Shown in pieces: positions 46,666-58,672 of a stretch of 64,000 nucleotides of DNA. Origin of the DNA: Elephas maximus indicus (Eukaryota > Chordata > Mammalia > Proboscidea > Elephantidae); assembly GCF_024166365.1 (NCBI RefSeq), contig NC_064826.1:58793001-58857000 (forward strand). The letters are read 5' to 3'. Under the pieces are notes generated by a model. It ran no database searches. It was not told where the DNA came from and was given only the letters and a program-made list of their open reading frames with translations. The position numbers were made by a program, and so were the translations under genes. The number at the start of each line of letters is the position of its first letter. The first letter of the stretch is position 1.

Positions 46666-48420
46666 TAGTTGATTTGAGTGGGTAAAAATGAAAATGTTAA
46701 GTTAAAGTAAACATCAAATTTTGATCTACACATACAGAAAATTAAATTATAAGAAAAAACCTGGGAAAAAATTCATATGTGTAGCCAGTTAATGTGTGAA
46801 TATAATTAACTAATGCCCAAAGTTTTTCTTTAATAAGAAAAACTAATGGTAAAGATTCTTATTGTTGGCAATTACAGAAAACTATAAAGACATTTTCTGA
46901 GAACCCAAAGACACTAATTGCAAGAACAATTCAAAAGTGAAGCAAACACTTTTGAACAATTTTATCTTACATGAACTACAACTAAACATAATTTTTCAGT
47001 GTGAAAACCCCAAATTATCTCTCTTCGCAGGAGGAAATAAAAATTTATATTTATGTTTCCCTTATTATGTCCTTTTTCTTATTTTGTCATATACTAATTC
47101 CGTTCATAGGTGTGAATTTTAAAAATCAATTTATGTATGTCAGGTGACAAGGCACAATACAGTCATCCCTTTAGGTACGTATAATTAGGTCACCAACTTC
47201 TTGTTAGAAACATATAATGGAGACAAAAACCTATAAAACCAAATAAGTCCATTTTCATCTTATTAGAATTTGAGCTTTTTGAAGTAATAATAAAAATTTC
47301 TTCATAAGTATATTAAGCCACTTAATTACAATGGTGGGATAATTTTCTAGTGTTCCCATTATTATTGAAAAATATAAGGAGAGTCTCCATAATGCATACT
47401 AATAAAAGTTAATTAACTGATCAGGGTCCAGTTGTCTGAATTGATATTTAAGCACTTATCAAAGGGTAGCTCAGATTCTCTCAGTGGATATTAAGAGAAG
47501 CAGCAAAAGCCTGCTGAAAGATGTACTCTGTGCTTTACTCTGCTAGGACGTTTTCTAGAATATCTCCAGAAAACCTGATCTTTGGATCAGTAGCTTAACT
47601 AATTAGCCTGGCATCCCTGAGGTCTCCCTAAGCTGCTCATCGGAATGTAAACCCTTTCATGCCCTTGTCACAAAGTCTATTGTCATTTCTAGGTTATGGA
47701 AAGTGTAGACCACACACCTCTCTTCATAATTCCAGAAGTATTTATTGAGTTGCTGATTATTTCCACATATGATTCATATAATTTAATATTTGGGTACTTA
47801 TTGGAAGGATTCAAGAGTAAAAAGTGCCACCCGGTCTTAGCCAGGGCTGGAAATGGAAATCAGGAGCTGAGGTGACACTGTCTCTCTGCTGTTCCTAGAT
47901 AGCTCATCTTTGCTTTGTTCTTTACCTTCACTATTTGCTATCTTTACAAATAGGCTTTATGTGTCCCTCATTTAAAAAAAAAAAAGGACTATTCCAGCCT
48001 CTCTGTATGTGTGTGTGTGTGTGTATGTGTAATAGAGTGGGAGGAGAGAGTGAGAGAGATGGGTGAGGGAGAGGGCCACAGGGTCACACAGTCTGCGGCC
48101 CATACAGGGAGCTATGGGAAAAGACACTGAGAAAGGCGCATGGACAGTTTCTCTCAGATGGGAGTCAGAGTGGGGGGTGTGCGGGGCATAACTGGCAGAG
48201 AAATGATCTGTATTGTTTGTACCAGACCTACTTGTGCCGCAATGCTAAACTCTGATAGTTAAATCCCTGGCTCTCCCACTTGATTGGGTGTAGTTTTATG
48301 AATAAATGGTTTCTCTAAAAAAAAAAAAAATTTTTTTTTCTAGCTTGGTAAAACTGTATATAGTTTTATATACCTATGTACACACACGCATGCATATTTA
48401 TATATTTATACACACATATA
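46666..48420. other. Intron sequence with simple repeats
   Basis: No gene recognised. A (TG)n tract lies at about 48007-48030, an A-run followed by a T-run at 48317-48340, and TA/CA-rich text at 48355-48420. Confidence 0.5.
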
Positions 48421-48578
48421 TGGAAACCCCGGTGGAGTAGTGGTTAAGTGCTACTGCAGCTAGCCAAAAGGTCAGCAGTTTGAATCCTCCAGGCGCTCCT
48501 TGGAAACTCTATGGGGCAGTTCTACTCTGTCCTACAGGGTCGCTATAGGTCGGAATTGATTCGACGGCAATGGGTTTA
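48421..48578 (+). mobile_element. AfroSINE-type SINE
   Basis: Full-length short variant (ggaaaccccggtggagtagt ... gattcgacggcaatgggttt), little diverged. Confidence 0.95.
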
Positions 48579-48644
48579 TATAAACCAAAAATACCAAACC
48601 TTGTTGCCATCGAGTCAATTCCAACTCATAGCAACCCTATATGT
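48579..48644 (-). mobile_element. AfroSINE tail fragment, inverted to its neighbour
   Basis: 'aaaccaaaaataccaaacct' then 'gttgccatcgagtcaattcc' is the reverse tail of a second SINE placed tail-to-tail with the copy before it. It runs into a TG/TA microsatellite at 48642-48690. Confidence 0.9.
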
Positions 48645-48690
48645 ATGTGTGTGTGTATATATATATATATATATACATACATATATTGTC
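48642..48690. repeat. (TG)n/(TA)n compound microsatellite
   Basis: tatgtatgtgtgtgtgtata followed by tatatatatatatata. Confidence 0.95.
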
Positions 48691-49493
48691 TACTGATCTC
48701 CATAGATATGTAATTTTATTTCAAATATGCACATACATTTCTATTTATGCAGGCATATTATTCCTGTTAATCAATGAAGAGTCTTGTCAAAGGGATATTT
48801 TTGTACTTTTTCTATAATACAAAGGGGAAAACATTGTTTTTTTCATTTGTAAACCACTTACCTGTGCTTATACAACTACCATGTGGTTATATTAGAAGAA
48901 AGGTAAGTGTCAGTGATGAGGAGTGGTGCTTCTATGAGTAGAACATGCCTGCCTGGAAGCTGTGGATTTGCATTTCCCCGGGCATGGTGCAGTACACTAA
49001 GTAAACACCTTTAAAAGCAGGCACGGGAGAATGGCCCTTCTAGGAATGATCCCCCAAAGTGGTTTTTGTGGGTAAGAAAACACTGCACTCATTTCAAGTG
49101 CAGAAACATTTGCCACTTTCACCAAAGAGTCAAAGTACAAGTGGCAAACTGATAATTATCTCCTTTTTTATGTGGTGAGGGAACACAGGAGCTGCTGAAA
49201 TCATTCCATAAAAAGATAATATTGAGTACATTTATGGATGATGTCCTAAGTCTTAAAACAAAAACAAGGAAGGGCTTCCTTTGTGTCACACTGCACATTC
49301 ACTCGGTTTTCTCACCCCTAAAAATTCAAAGGAATAATCATGTAGCCAATGTGGAAAACTTCACCTTCAGCTTTTGCATGTTGTGTGTGCTTTGTAAAAG
49401 GCCAGAGAAATTAATATTTAGTAATAATGTAGCCTTTAGAAAAAGTAGGCAATAAGAACAGGGCAGTAGGGAACAGGAAAGATGTGAACTGTA
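48691..49493. other. Intron sequence, nothing recognised
   Basis: No supported gene or repeat. Confidence 0.45.
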
Positions 49494-50082
49494 TGTAGTT
49501 TATTAGTTTCCTAGGGTTACCACAAACTGGATGTCTTATAAGAACAGAAATTTATCGTTTCACAGTTCTGGAGGCTACAAGTCCAAATTGATGTGTCAGC
49601 CAGATCATACTCCCTCCCAAGTCTGTAGTCCTTTCTTGTTTCTCCCAGCTTCTGGTAGCCCCAGCTCTTCCTTGGCTTGTAGATGCATCCTTAGATGGCC
49701 ATTCTTTCTCTGCCTGTCTTACTGCGTCATTTCTCTTTTATAAGGAAACCACTCAGTTTGAATTAAGAACCATCCTATTCCAGTTTGAAAATCCTGGTGG
49801 TGTAGTGGTTAAGAGCTACTGCTGCTAGCCAAAAGACTGGCAGTTCTAATCCACCAGGCGCTCCTTGGAAGCCCTCTGGGGCGGTTCTACTGTGTCCTAT
49901 AAGGTTGCTATGAGTCAGAATCAACTCAATGGCAACTGGTTTGATTTTATTCCAGTTTGACCTCATTTAACTTAATTGATAACCTCTTCAAAGACCCTGT
50001 TCCCAAATAAGGCCATGCTCACAGGTAACAGGATTAATACTTTAATATATCTTTTCTGGATATATAGTTCAATTCATAACAT
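49494..50082 (-). mobile_element. MLT1-type LTR, interrupted by a SINE
   Basis: The parts 49494-49775 and 49961-50082 read as antisense MLT1 (tattagtttcctagggttac, 'cacagttctggaggctacaa', 'cttggcttgtagatgcatcc', 'tcccaaataaggccatgctc', ending attcataaca). Confidence 0.9.
49789..49947 (+). mobile_element. AfroSINE-type SINE inside MLT1, with TSD
   Basis: Short variant. A perfect 13-bp duplication of the LTR (tattccagtttga at 49776-49788 and 49948-49960) flanks it. Confidence 0.96.
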
Positions 50083-50658
50083 AGTTCTTCTCTTACTGTC
50101 AATTAGCTGTGTCTTGGGGTAAGCCTTTACTCACTTTATTTTCCTCATTGACCGAGTAGGCTAGAATAAATACCTAGAACTTCTTCTAGTTCTAAAATTT
50201 AAGTGCTTTCTTGACCTATAATTCTTAGGGAGATAAGGCTCAAATTTCTTAACACAGAGTACATTTCAAAATGAAGAGCTGTAAAGCTTGCCAAAATGTT
50301 GACAATTGTTGAAGGTGGGTGATGGATACATGTGATTCATTATAACATTCTTTTACTGTTGTGAATGTTCAAAAAGTTTAATACATTCAAGAGAAGCATA
50401 GCTGTAGAGAATGGTTGCAATAATAAGAAAATGCATCAAGGAATAGATGGAGCTTGATTACCCCCTCTATCCTAAAAAACATGAAGTGGTTGTTTTAACG
50501 AACCACTTCAACATAAAAAGTGAAATAAACATCCCGTATATCAGGAATTGTATAAACTACATACATATAGCAGAAATGAGAGAAGCTCAAAAACTTTGCA
50601 AGGCCCCTGGAGTCATTTCAGTTGAAATGGCCTTATGGTTTTGTTATGAATGGTATAT
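50083..50658. other. Intron sequence with an L1-tail-like patch
   Basis: About 50290-50400 (attgttgaaggtgggtgatg) resembles the 3' end of an old LINE. No gene. Confidence 0.4.
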
Positions 50659-50671
50659 AAGATGTACTTAT

Positions 50672-50862
50672 AACCCACTGTTGTTGAGTTGATTCCAACT
50701 CATAGTGACTCCATAGGACGGAGTAGAATGGCCCCCTAGGCAGTTCCAAGGCTGTAAATCTTTATGGAAGCAGACTGTCATATCTTTCTCCCGTGGAGTG
50801 ACTGGTGGGTTTGAACCACTGACCTTTCAGTGTGCTTTAACCACTGCGCTACCACGATTCTT
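50672..50862 (-). mobile_element. AfroSINE-type SINE with TSD
   Basis: The long variant. A perfect 13-bp duplication (aagatgtacttat at 50659-50671 and 50863-50875) flanks it. It abuts the 3' end of the RTE copy that follows. Confidence 0.95.
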
Positions 50863-50877
50863 AAGATGTACTTATGT

Positions 50878-52620
50878 TATTGCTGTTAGCGCTGTCGAGT
50901 GGATTCCCACTTATAGCAACCCTACGTACAACAGAACGGAACTCTGTGTGGTACTGCGCCATGCTCACAGTAGTTATGGTTGAGCTCATTGTTGCAGCCA
51001 CTGTGTCAATCCATCTCGTTGAGGTTCTTCCTCTTTTTCACTGACCCTCTACTTTACCAACCATGATGTCCTCTTCTGGGGATTGGCCCCTCCTGTTAAC
51101 AGATCCAAAGTATGTGAGACTAAGTCTCGCCATCCTCGCTTCCAAGGAGCACTCTGGCTTTATCTTCTTCAAGGATAGATTTGTTTGCACTTCTGGCAGT
51201 CCATGATATATTCAATATTCTTCATCAATACCATAATTCAAAGGTATCCATTCTTCTTTGGTTTTCCTTATTCATTGTCCAACTTTCCCACGCATGAAAA
51301 TACCATGGCTTGAATCAGGCGCACCTTACTCCTTTCAGTGGTATTTTTGCTTTTAAATACTTTAAGAAGATCTTTTGCAGCGGATTTGCCCAGTGCAATG
51401 CATTATTTGATTTCTTGACTGCTGCTTCCATGGGTGTTGATTGTGGATCCAAGTAAAATGAAATCCTTGGTTACTTCAGCCTTTTCTCCTTTATCATGAT
51501 GTCGCTCCTTGGTCCAGTTGTGAGGATTTTTGTTTCCTTTATGTTGAAGTGTAACCCATACTGAAGGCTGTGGTCTTTGATCTTCATCAATAAGTGTTTC
51601 AAGTCCTCTTCATTTTCAGCAAGCAAGATAGTGTCATCTGCATATTGTGAGTTGTTAATGAATCTTCTTCCAAACCTGACACCAAATTCTTCTTCATATT
51701 TTTTTTATAGTCCAACTTCTCTGATTATTTACTCAGCACATAGATTGAATAAGTATGGAGATAGGATACAACTCTGATGCACACCTTTCTTGACTTTAAC
51801 CCACGTTCTATTTGAGGACTGCCTCTTGGTCTATGTACAATTTCCATATGAGCACAAATAATTGTTCTGGAATTCCCATTCTTCCCATTGTTATTCATAA
51901 CTTGTTATGATCCACACAGTCAAATGCCTTTGCATAGTCAATAAAACACAGGTAAACATCTTTCTGGTATTCTCTGCTTTCAGTAAAGATCCATCTGCAT
52001 CAGCAAGGATATCCCTTGTTCCACATCCTCTTCTGAATTTGGCTTGAATTTCTGACAATTTCATGCCAATGTACTGCTGCAGCCACTTTTGAAGGATCTT
52101 CAGCAAAATTTTACTTGGTATGATATTTATGGTTATTGTTAGATAATTTCCATGTTTTATTGGTTCACCTTTCTTTGGAATAGATACAAATATGGATCTC
52201 TTCTAGTCAGTTGGCCAAGTAACTGTCTTCCAAGTTTCTTGGCATAGATGAGTGAGCGCTTCCAGTGCTGCATCTGTTTGTTGAAATATCTCAATTGGTA
52301 TTCTGTCAATTCCCGAAGCCTTGTTTTTTGCCAGTGCTTTCAGTGCAGCTTGGGCCTCTTCCTTCAGTACCGTTGGTTCTTGATCATATGCTACCTCCTG
52401 AAATGGCTGAACTCAGACCAATTCTTTTTGATACAGTGATTCTGTGTATTCCTTCCATCTTCTTTTGATGCTTCCTGCATCATTTAATATTTTCCCTGTA
52501 GAATCATTCAGTATTGCAACTCCAGGCTTGAATTTTTTCTTTGGTCTTTCAGCTTCAGAAATGCCAAGCATGTTCTTCCCTTTTGGTTTTCTATCTCCAG
52601 GTCTTTGCATGTTTCAAGTT
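50878..52620 (-). mobile_element. RTE-clade LINE, 5'-truncated (about 1.75 kb)
   Basis: A reverse-oriented RTE copy from the start of the reverse-transcriptase region (KILNDAGSIKRRWKEYTES, complement of about 52440-52500) to the 3' end near 50878. The endonuclease half is absent. The 3' end (tgctgttagcgctgtcgagt on +) is next to the SINE at 50672. Confidence 0.92.
50990..52612 (-). pseudogene. RTE reverse-transcriptase remnant
   Basis: On the - strand the order is the RT N-terminal region at 52610-52413 (GVAILNDSTGKILNDAGSIK), a middle piece at 52106-51891 (MKLSEIQAKFRRGCGTRDI) and the palm. The YADD box is encoded by the complement of 51633-51644 and is intact at sequence level. The C-terminal region follows. 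Stops and frameshifts separate the pieces (for example, none of these frames reaches 75 codons), so no working enzyme can be made. Confidence 0.9.
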
Positions 52621-52756
52621 TAATGAATATACTGTACAGAGATAAATGGCTCATGAGTTAACCACCATTTTGGATTAGGCATTATTGCTGTCTAAAAATC
52701 ATTAGTATGGGAAATTGGGATTTGATTGTAATTTGTACTTGCTTAGCATGCCCTGG

Positions 52757-52922
52757 CAGCCCTGGTGGCACAGTGGTTAAGACCAATAGCTGCTAACCAA
52801 AAAGGTTGGCAATTTGAATCTACCAGCCACTCCTCGGAAACCCTATGAGGCAGTTCTGCTCTCTCCTGTAGGGTTGCTATGTGTCAGAAATGACCAGTCA
52901 GCAATGGGTTTGGGGTTTTTGG
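52757..52922 (+). mobile_element. AfroSINE-type SINE with TSD
   Basis: Short variant. The duplication is tagcatgccctgg (52744-52756) against tagcattcctgg (52923-52934). Confidence 0.94.
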
Positions 52923-53143
52923 TAGCATTCCTGGACTGGGCACTAGAAGGATATTTGGATAAGCACCAGTTTTCAGAACAAAATTTACAAATGCAATGTG
53001 GTTGATTCATAAAGTAAAGAAAGCACATAACATAATCTGAAGTCAACTATGAAAGTTTGACCATGGAAATATCAATGGAATAATCCAAGGTTTGGTTTGT
53101 GTTGTAACATTGGAGCACACGTGTATTCTAGACTCACTTTCTG

Positions 53144-53315
53144 CACCACAAAAAAAAAAAAAAAAAAATTGCCGTCGAGACAATTCCGACGCTTAGCTAC
53201 CCTATAGGAAAGAGTAGAACTGCCCCATAGGGTTTTCAAGGAGGCAGCTGGTGGATTCGAACTGCTGATCTTTCAATTAGCAGCTGAGTGCTTAACCACT
53301 GTGCCACCAGGGCTC
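53144..53315 (-). mobile_element. AfroSINE-type SINE with TSD
   Basis: Poly-A start, then 'ttgccgtcgagacaattccg', ending 'accactgtgccaccaggg'. A 9-bp duplication (cactttctg at 53135-53143 and 53316-53324) flanks it. Confidence 0.95.
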
Positions 53316-53324
53316 CACTTTCTG

Positions 53325-53997
53325 TATAGCTAATTTATATATCTCTTAAAATTTTTTTTTTTTATAAACTACAGACAACTAATGGTTTTGTTTTCTATTT
53401 GCAGATTAGACTGGCTCTTGTTATGCTATTCTTATGTGTCTATGCATAATCAGTTAACCAAAGGGGAATTTAGAAATATGTGAGGAATATAAAAATTGAA
53501 ACTAGAAAAAAGGAAGCTTTAAAAGGAATAAAAGAAGAATTAAGAGATAAAAAAAAAAAATTCCCTTACCATTGAAACACTTAAGGGATACTCTTTAGCC
53601 AATACCATTAGTTCCTAAAATAGCTGATTCTTACATTAAAAGGAAAATAATCAGACTTCAAATGGTTTCAGATATTGTAATCCTCAAATTAGAAATTTCC
53701 ATCAATAAACTTAGAAAAGCTATGAAGACTAAAACTAAATAAGTATGTGAAACTTGAGCTATGACTTTACAAAATAGATTAGCTCTGAAATTCCGGTTAG
53801 CCTCTCAAGGAGGAGTCTGTGCCTTAATAGGTAAAAGTTGCTTTGTCTACAATAATACCCCATCTGAATTTTCCCAGGGTGTAGCTGTCTGCTGAGACAC
53901 ATGAAAAGCAGTTATGCTGCTGATATGCAACCAAACACCTCATGGGATTTTTTGTTGTTGTTATTCAAATGTTTAGGGTAGTGGCTTAGTGGGATAT
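53325..53997. other. Intron sequence, nothing recognised
   Basis: A-rich and AT-rich; no supported feature. Confidence 0.45.
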
Positions 53998-54006
53998 TTC
54001 AGTCAA

Positions 54007-54201
54007 CTAAGGAATCCTGGTGGTACTGTGATTAAAGCCATCAACTGCTAACCACAAGGTCAGTGGTTTGAAACCACCAGCAGCTCTGCAGAAGAGAGAG
54101 GTAGTGGTCAGCTTCCATAGAGATTTACAGCCTTGGTAACCCTGTAGGGTCGCTATGAGTCAGAATCGACTTGAAAGCAGTAGGTTTGGTTTTGGGTTTG
54201 G
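54007..54201 (+). mobile_element. AfroSINE-type SINE with TSD
   Basis: The long variant. A 9-bp duplication (ttcagtcaa at 53998-54006 and 54202-54210) flanks it. Confidence 0.93.
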
Positions 54202-54281
54202 TTCAGTCAATTGGACAATATTGTTCTTAATGTCTCTGCTCTATCTCCCAGTTTGTTCTGTAGTGCCTAGAGTCTTAAATG

Positions 54282-54456
54282 GAAACCCTGGTGGCATAGT
54301 GGTTAAAAGCTACAGGCTGCTAATCAAAAGATTGGCAGTTCAAATCCACCAGGCACTCCTTGCAAATTCTATGGGGCAGTTCTCCTCCATCCTATAGGGC
54401 ACCTATGAGTCAAAATCGACTTGACTGCAATGGTTTTTTAATTTTTATTTTTTGAT
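54282..54456 (+). mobile_element. AfroSINE-type SINE with TSD
   Basis: Short variant. The 14-bp duplication is tagagtcttaaatg (54268-54281) against tagtgtcttaaatg (54457-54470). Confidence 0.95.
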
Positions 54457-54470
54457 TAGTGTCTTAAATG

Positions 54471-55175
54471 CTTGCAAACAGCCATCCAAGGCATGATAGT
54501 TGGTCTCTGTTTGTCTGGAGCAGCAAAGAAAAAAAGAGTCAAGAATCAGAGGAGAAACTAGACTATGTGTGTGATTACCTCCATGAACAACTATCTCCTT
54601 TGCCATGAGACTGGAAGAATTGGATTGTGTCAGGATACCATTATCGAATGTTTTGATCAAAAATTCTACAGGAGGATCCTGATCAAAAGAAGAAAACTGG
54701 GGACAGGATTTTAAATTCTCATGGATTTCAGACTTTCTGGAGCCATTGATGTTAAAATGCCCCACTTGAAACCACTTTTCAGAAGTACTCTTTAAACTTT
54801 GAATCTTAATCAAAACTGTCCTGAAAATTATCTTTAACCAAACAATAAAACCAAAGCAAAATCAAACCGGTTGCTGTCAAGTCAATTTTGACTCAAAGTG
54901 ATCCTAAAGGACAGAGTAGAACTGCTCCATAGGGTTCGTTACATCTTTCTCCTGCAGAGCAGCTGGTGAGTTAGAACTGCTGACCTTTCAATTAGTAGCT
55001 GAGCGCTTAATGACTGCACCACCAGGGCTCCTTAACCAAACAATAGTTTAGTTTATAAAGAATCTTTGCCCAGAGCATTGTGTTCTTTGAAAGGATTACC
55101 TATGTGTAGTCAGTTTTGACAAAAGCAATTCCAAAAGTCAGACAAGAAGCTGTATTTTAAGGTCAGTAATTATTT
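54471..55175. repeat. Unnamed interspersed-repeat-like sequence, split by a SINE
   Basis: The blocks 54471-54833 and 55046-55175 look like one element (gcttgcaaacagccatccaa ... 'ttgcccagagcattgtgttc'). I recall closely similar text from other proboscidean loci but cannot name the family. It carries a 122-codon - strand frame (54813-54445) with no recognisable domain, which runs into the neighbouring SINE. I do not call it a gene. Confidence 0.45.
54848..55031 (-). mobile_element. AfroSINE-type SINE with TSD
   Basis: A perfect 14-bp duplication (ttaaccaaacaata at 54834-54847 and 55032-55045) flanks a reverse SINE that splits the unnamed repeat. Confidence 0.96.
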
Positions 55176-55472
55176 GAATTGTTTTTCAAAAAAAATGTTA
55201 TAGGATGGAGTCCTGCATGTCCATGAGTTATTTTGTGAACTCTGTTCTGGCTGGGTTTCCATGGCAATGTATGGTTACTATCAATAAGCTGGGGTATAAA
55301 GACTGTGAAGAATTTTTCTTCTCTGGAACACTTTGACATTCTATTCAGAAATGTCCTGATTTGCAAATCATATGCTAAATGAACTTCAGTCAATTTCTAT
55401 CATTGGCTTATGCTGATTTTAAGATGCTTCTAGAGATGAGTGTAATTATTTATCCAAATAAATGTTTATTAA
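55176..55472. other. Intron sequence, nothing recognised
   Basis: No supported feature. Confidence 0.4.
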
Positions 55473-55484
55473 CCACCCATTTTT

Positions 55485-58400
55485 TAAATACTTTTATTGT
55501 GCTTTAAGTGAAAGTTTACAAATCAAGTCAGTCTCTCACATAAAAACCCATGTACACCTTGCTACATACTTCCAATTACTCTCCCTCTAATGAGTCAGCC
55601 CGTTCCCTCCTTCCAGTCTCTCCTTTCGTGACCATTTTGCCAGTTTCTAAACCCCTCTACCCTCTCATTTCCCCTCCAGGGACGAGATGCCAACATAGTC
55701 TCAAGTGTCCGCCTGATCCAAGAAGCTCACTCCTCACCAGCATCCCTCTCCAACCCATTGTCCAGTCCAATCCATGTCTGAAGAGTTGGCTTTGGGAATG
55801 GTTCCTGTCCTGGGCCAACAGAAGGTCTGGGGGCCATGACCACCAGGGTCCTTCTAGTCTCAGTCAGACCACTAAGTCTGGCCTTATGAGAATTTGAGGT
55901 CTGCATGCCACTGCTCTCCTGCTCCTTCAGGAGTTCTCCATTATGTTCCCTGTCAGGGCAGGCATCGGTTTTAGCCCGGCACCATTTAGTTCTTCTGGTC
56001 TCAGGATGATGTAGTCTCTGGTTCATGTGGCCCTTTCTGTCTCTTGGGCTCATAATTACCTTGTGTCCTTGGTGTTCTTCATTCTCCTTTGATCCAGGTG
56101 GGTTGAGACCAACTGATGCATCTTAGATGGCTGCTTGCTAGTGTTTAAGACCCCAGACGCCACTCTTTAAAGTGGGATGCAGAATGTTTTCTTAATAGAT
56201 TTTATTATGCCTATTGACTTGTCCCCTGAAACCATGGTCCCCAGGTCCCTGCTCCTGCTACACTGGCCTTCGAAGCATTCAGTTTATTCAGAAACTTCTT
56301 TGCTTTTGGTTTAGTCCTGTTGTGCTGACCTCCCCTGTATTGTGAACTGTCTTTCCCTTCACCTAAAGTGGTTCCTATCTACTAAGTGAATGCTCCTCTC
56401 CCACCTCCCTCCCTCCCTCCTCTCGTAACCACAAAAGAATGTTTTCTTCTCAGTTTAAACTATTTCTCAAGTTCTTATAATAGTGGTCTTATATAATATT
56501 TGTCCTTTTGCAATTAATTTCACTCAGCATAATACCTTCCAGGTTCCTCCATGTTATGATATGTTCCACAGATTCCTCACTGTTCTTTATCGATGTGTAG
56601 TACTCCATTGTGTGAATATACCATAATTTATTTATCCATTCATCTGTTGATGGGCACCTTGGTTGCTTCCAGCTTTTTGCTATTGTAAACAGTGCTGCAA
56701 TAAACATGGGTATGCATATATCTGTTCGTGTAAAGGTTCTTATTTCTCTAGGATATATTCCAAGGAGTGGGATTGCTGGATCGTACGGTAGTTCTATTTC
56801 TAACTTTTTAAGGAAGCGCCCAATCGATTTCCAAAGTGGTTGTAACATTTTACATTCCCACCAGCAGTGTATAAGTATTCCAACCTCTCCACAGCCTCTC
56901 CAACATTTATTATTTTGTGTTTTTTGGATTAATGCCAGCCTTGTTGGAGTGAGATGAAAATCTCATTGTAGTTTTGATCTGCATTTCTCTAATGGCTAAT
57001 GATCATGAACATTTCCTCATATATCTGTTAGCTACCTGAATGTCTTCTTTAGTGAAGTGTTTTTTCATATCTTTTGCCCATTTTTTAATTGGGTTATTTG
57101 TCTTTTCGTAGTTGAGTTTTTCCAGTATCATGTAGATTTTAGAGATCAGATGCTGATCAGAAATGTTATAGCTGAAAACTTTTTCCCAGTCTGCAGGTAG
57201 TCTTTTTACTCTTTTGGTGAAGTCTTTGGATGAGCATAGGTGTTTGATTTTTAGAAGCTCCCAGTTATCTAGTTTTTCTTCTGCATTCTTAATAATGTTT
57301 TATATACTGTTTATGCCATGTATTAGGGCTCCTAACATTGTCCCTATTTTTTTCTTCCATGATCTTTATTGTTTTAGATTTTATATTTAGGTCTTTGATC
57401 CATTTTGAGTTGGTTTTTGTGCATGGAGCGAGGTATGGGTCTTGTTTCATTTTTTTGCAGATGGATGTTCAGTTATGCCAGCACCATTTGTTAAAAAGAC
57501 TGTCTTTTCCCCATTTAACTGTTTTGGGGCCTTTGTCAAATATCAACTGCTCGTATGTGGATGGATTTATGTGTGGATTCTCAATTCTGTTCCATTGGTC
57601 CATGTATCTGTTGTTGTACCAGTACCAGGCTGCTTTGACTACTGTGGTGGTGTAATAGGTTCTAAAATCAGGTAAAGTAAGGCCTCCTACTTTGTTCTTC
57701 TTTTTCAGTAATGCCTTATTTATCAGGGACCTCTTTCCCTTCCATATGAAGTTGGTAATTTGTTTCTCCATCTCATTAAAGAATGTTGTTGGGATTTGGA
57801 TCAGTATTGCATTAAATGTATAGATCGCTTTTGGTAGAATAGACATTTTTATGATGTTAAATCTTCCTATCCATGAGCAAGGTATGTTTTTCCACTTATG
57901 TAAATCTGTTTTGGTTTCTTGCAGAAGTGTACTGTAGTTTTCTTTGTATAAGTCTTTTACATCTCTGGTAAGATTTATTCCTAAGTATTTTATCTTTTTG
58001 GTGGCTACTGTAAATGGCATTGATTTGGTGATTTCCTCTTCGATGTTCTTTTTGTTGGTGTAGAGGAATCCAACTGATTTTTGTATGTTTATCTTATAAC
58101 CTGAGACTCTGCCAAACTCTTCTATTAGTTTCAGTAGTTTTCTGGAGGATTCCTTAGGGTTTTCTGTGTATAAGATCATATCATCTGCAAATAGAGATAC
58201 TTTTACTTCTTTCTTGCCAATCTGGATACCTTTATTTCTTTATCTAGCCTAATTGCTCTGGCTAGGACTTCCAACACAATGTTGAATAAGTGCGGTGATA
58301 AAGGGCATCCTTGTCTGGTTCCCGATCTCAATGGGAATGCTTTCAGGCTCTCTCCATTTAGGGTGATGTTGGCTGTTGGCTTTGTATAAATGCCCTTTAT

Positions 58401-58663
58401 TATGTTGAGGAATTTTCCTTCTATTCCTATTTTGCTGAGAGTTTTTATCATGAATGAGTGTTGAACTTTGTCAAATGCCTTTTCTGTATCAATTGATAAA
58501 ATTATGTGATTCTTGTCTTGTTTTATTTATGAGGTGGATTACATTAATTGTTTTTCTAATGTTGAACTACCCTTGCATACCTGGTATGAATCCCACTTGG
58601 TCATGGTGAATTATTTTTTTTGATATGTTGTTGAATTCTTTTGGCTAGAATTTTGTTGAGGAT
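55485..58663 (-). mobile_element. L1 LINE, 5'-truncated, about 3.2 kb
   Basis: Reverse-oriented L1 with a ~1-kb 3' UTR (55485-56490), the ORF2 C-terminal region and the RT palm. It is cut off within reverse transcriptase at 58663. A direct repeat of ccacccatt (starting at about 55473 and at 58664-58672) is a probable TSD. The 3' UTR aligns by eye with that of the L1 at 10094, but this copy is less decayed. Confidence 0.92.
56489..58640 (-). pseudogene. L1 ORF2 remnant (reverse transcriptase to C-terminus)
   Basis: On the - strand, 58451-58203 (82 aa) holds the RT segment with [21 protein letters not shown] one-base loss near 58230 shifts the frame before the FADD box. FADDMILY itself is intact in the next frame (complement of about 58174-58195). 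Frame 58179-57469 (236 aa) continues through [19 protein letters not shown] and [12 protein letters not shown] and stops at WCWHN. The C-terminal piece at 56848-56489 has [20 protein letters not shown] and [19 protein letters not shown]. It is a recently broken LINE gene, inactive because it is truncated and frameshifted. Confidence 0.92.
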
Positions 58664-58672
58664 CCACCCATT

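Noticed and set aside
55550..56053. Overlapping 115- and 108-codon ORFs on opposite strands
   Set aside because: Both fall in the L1 3' UTR and have no domain.
57469..58179. 236-codon - strand ORF, the longest in the window, as a possible gene
   Set aside because: Its sequence is L1 ORF2 from just after the FADD box onward; it lies inside a truncated L1 with a TSD.
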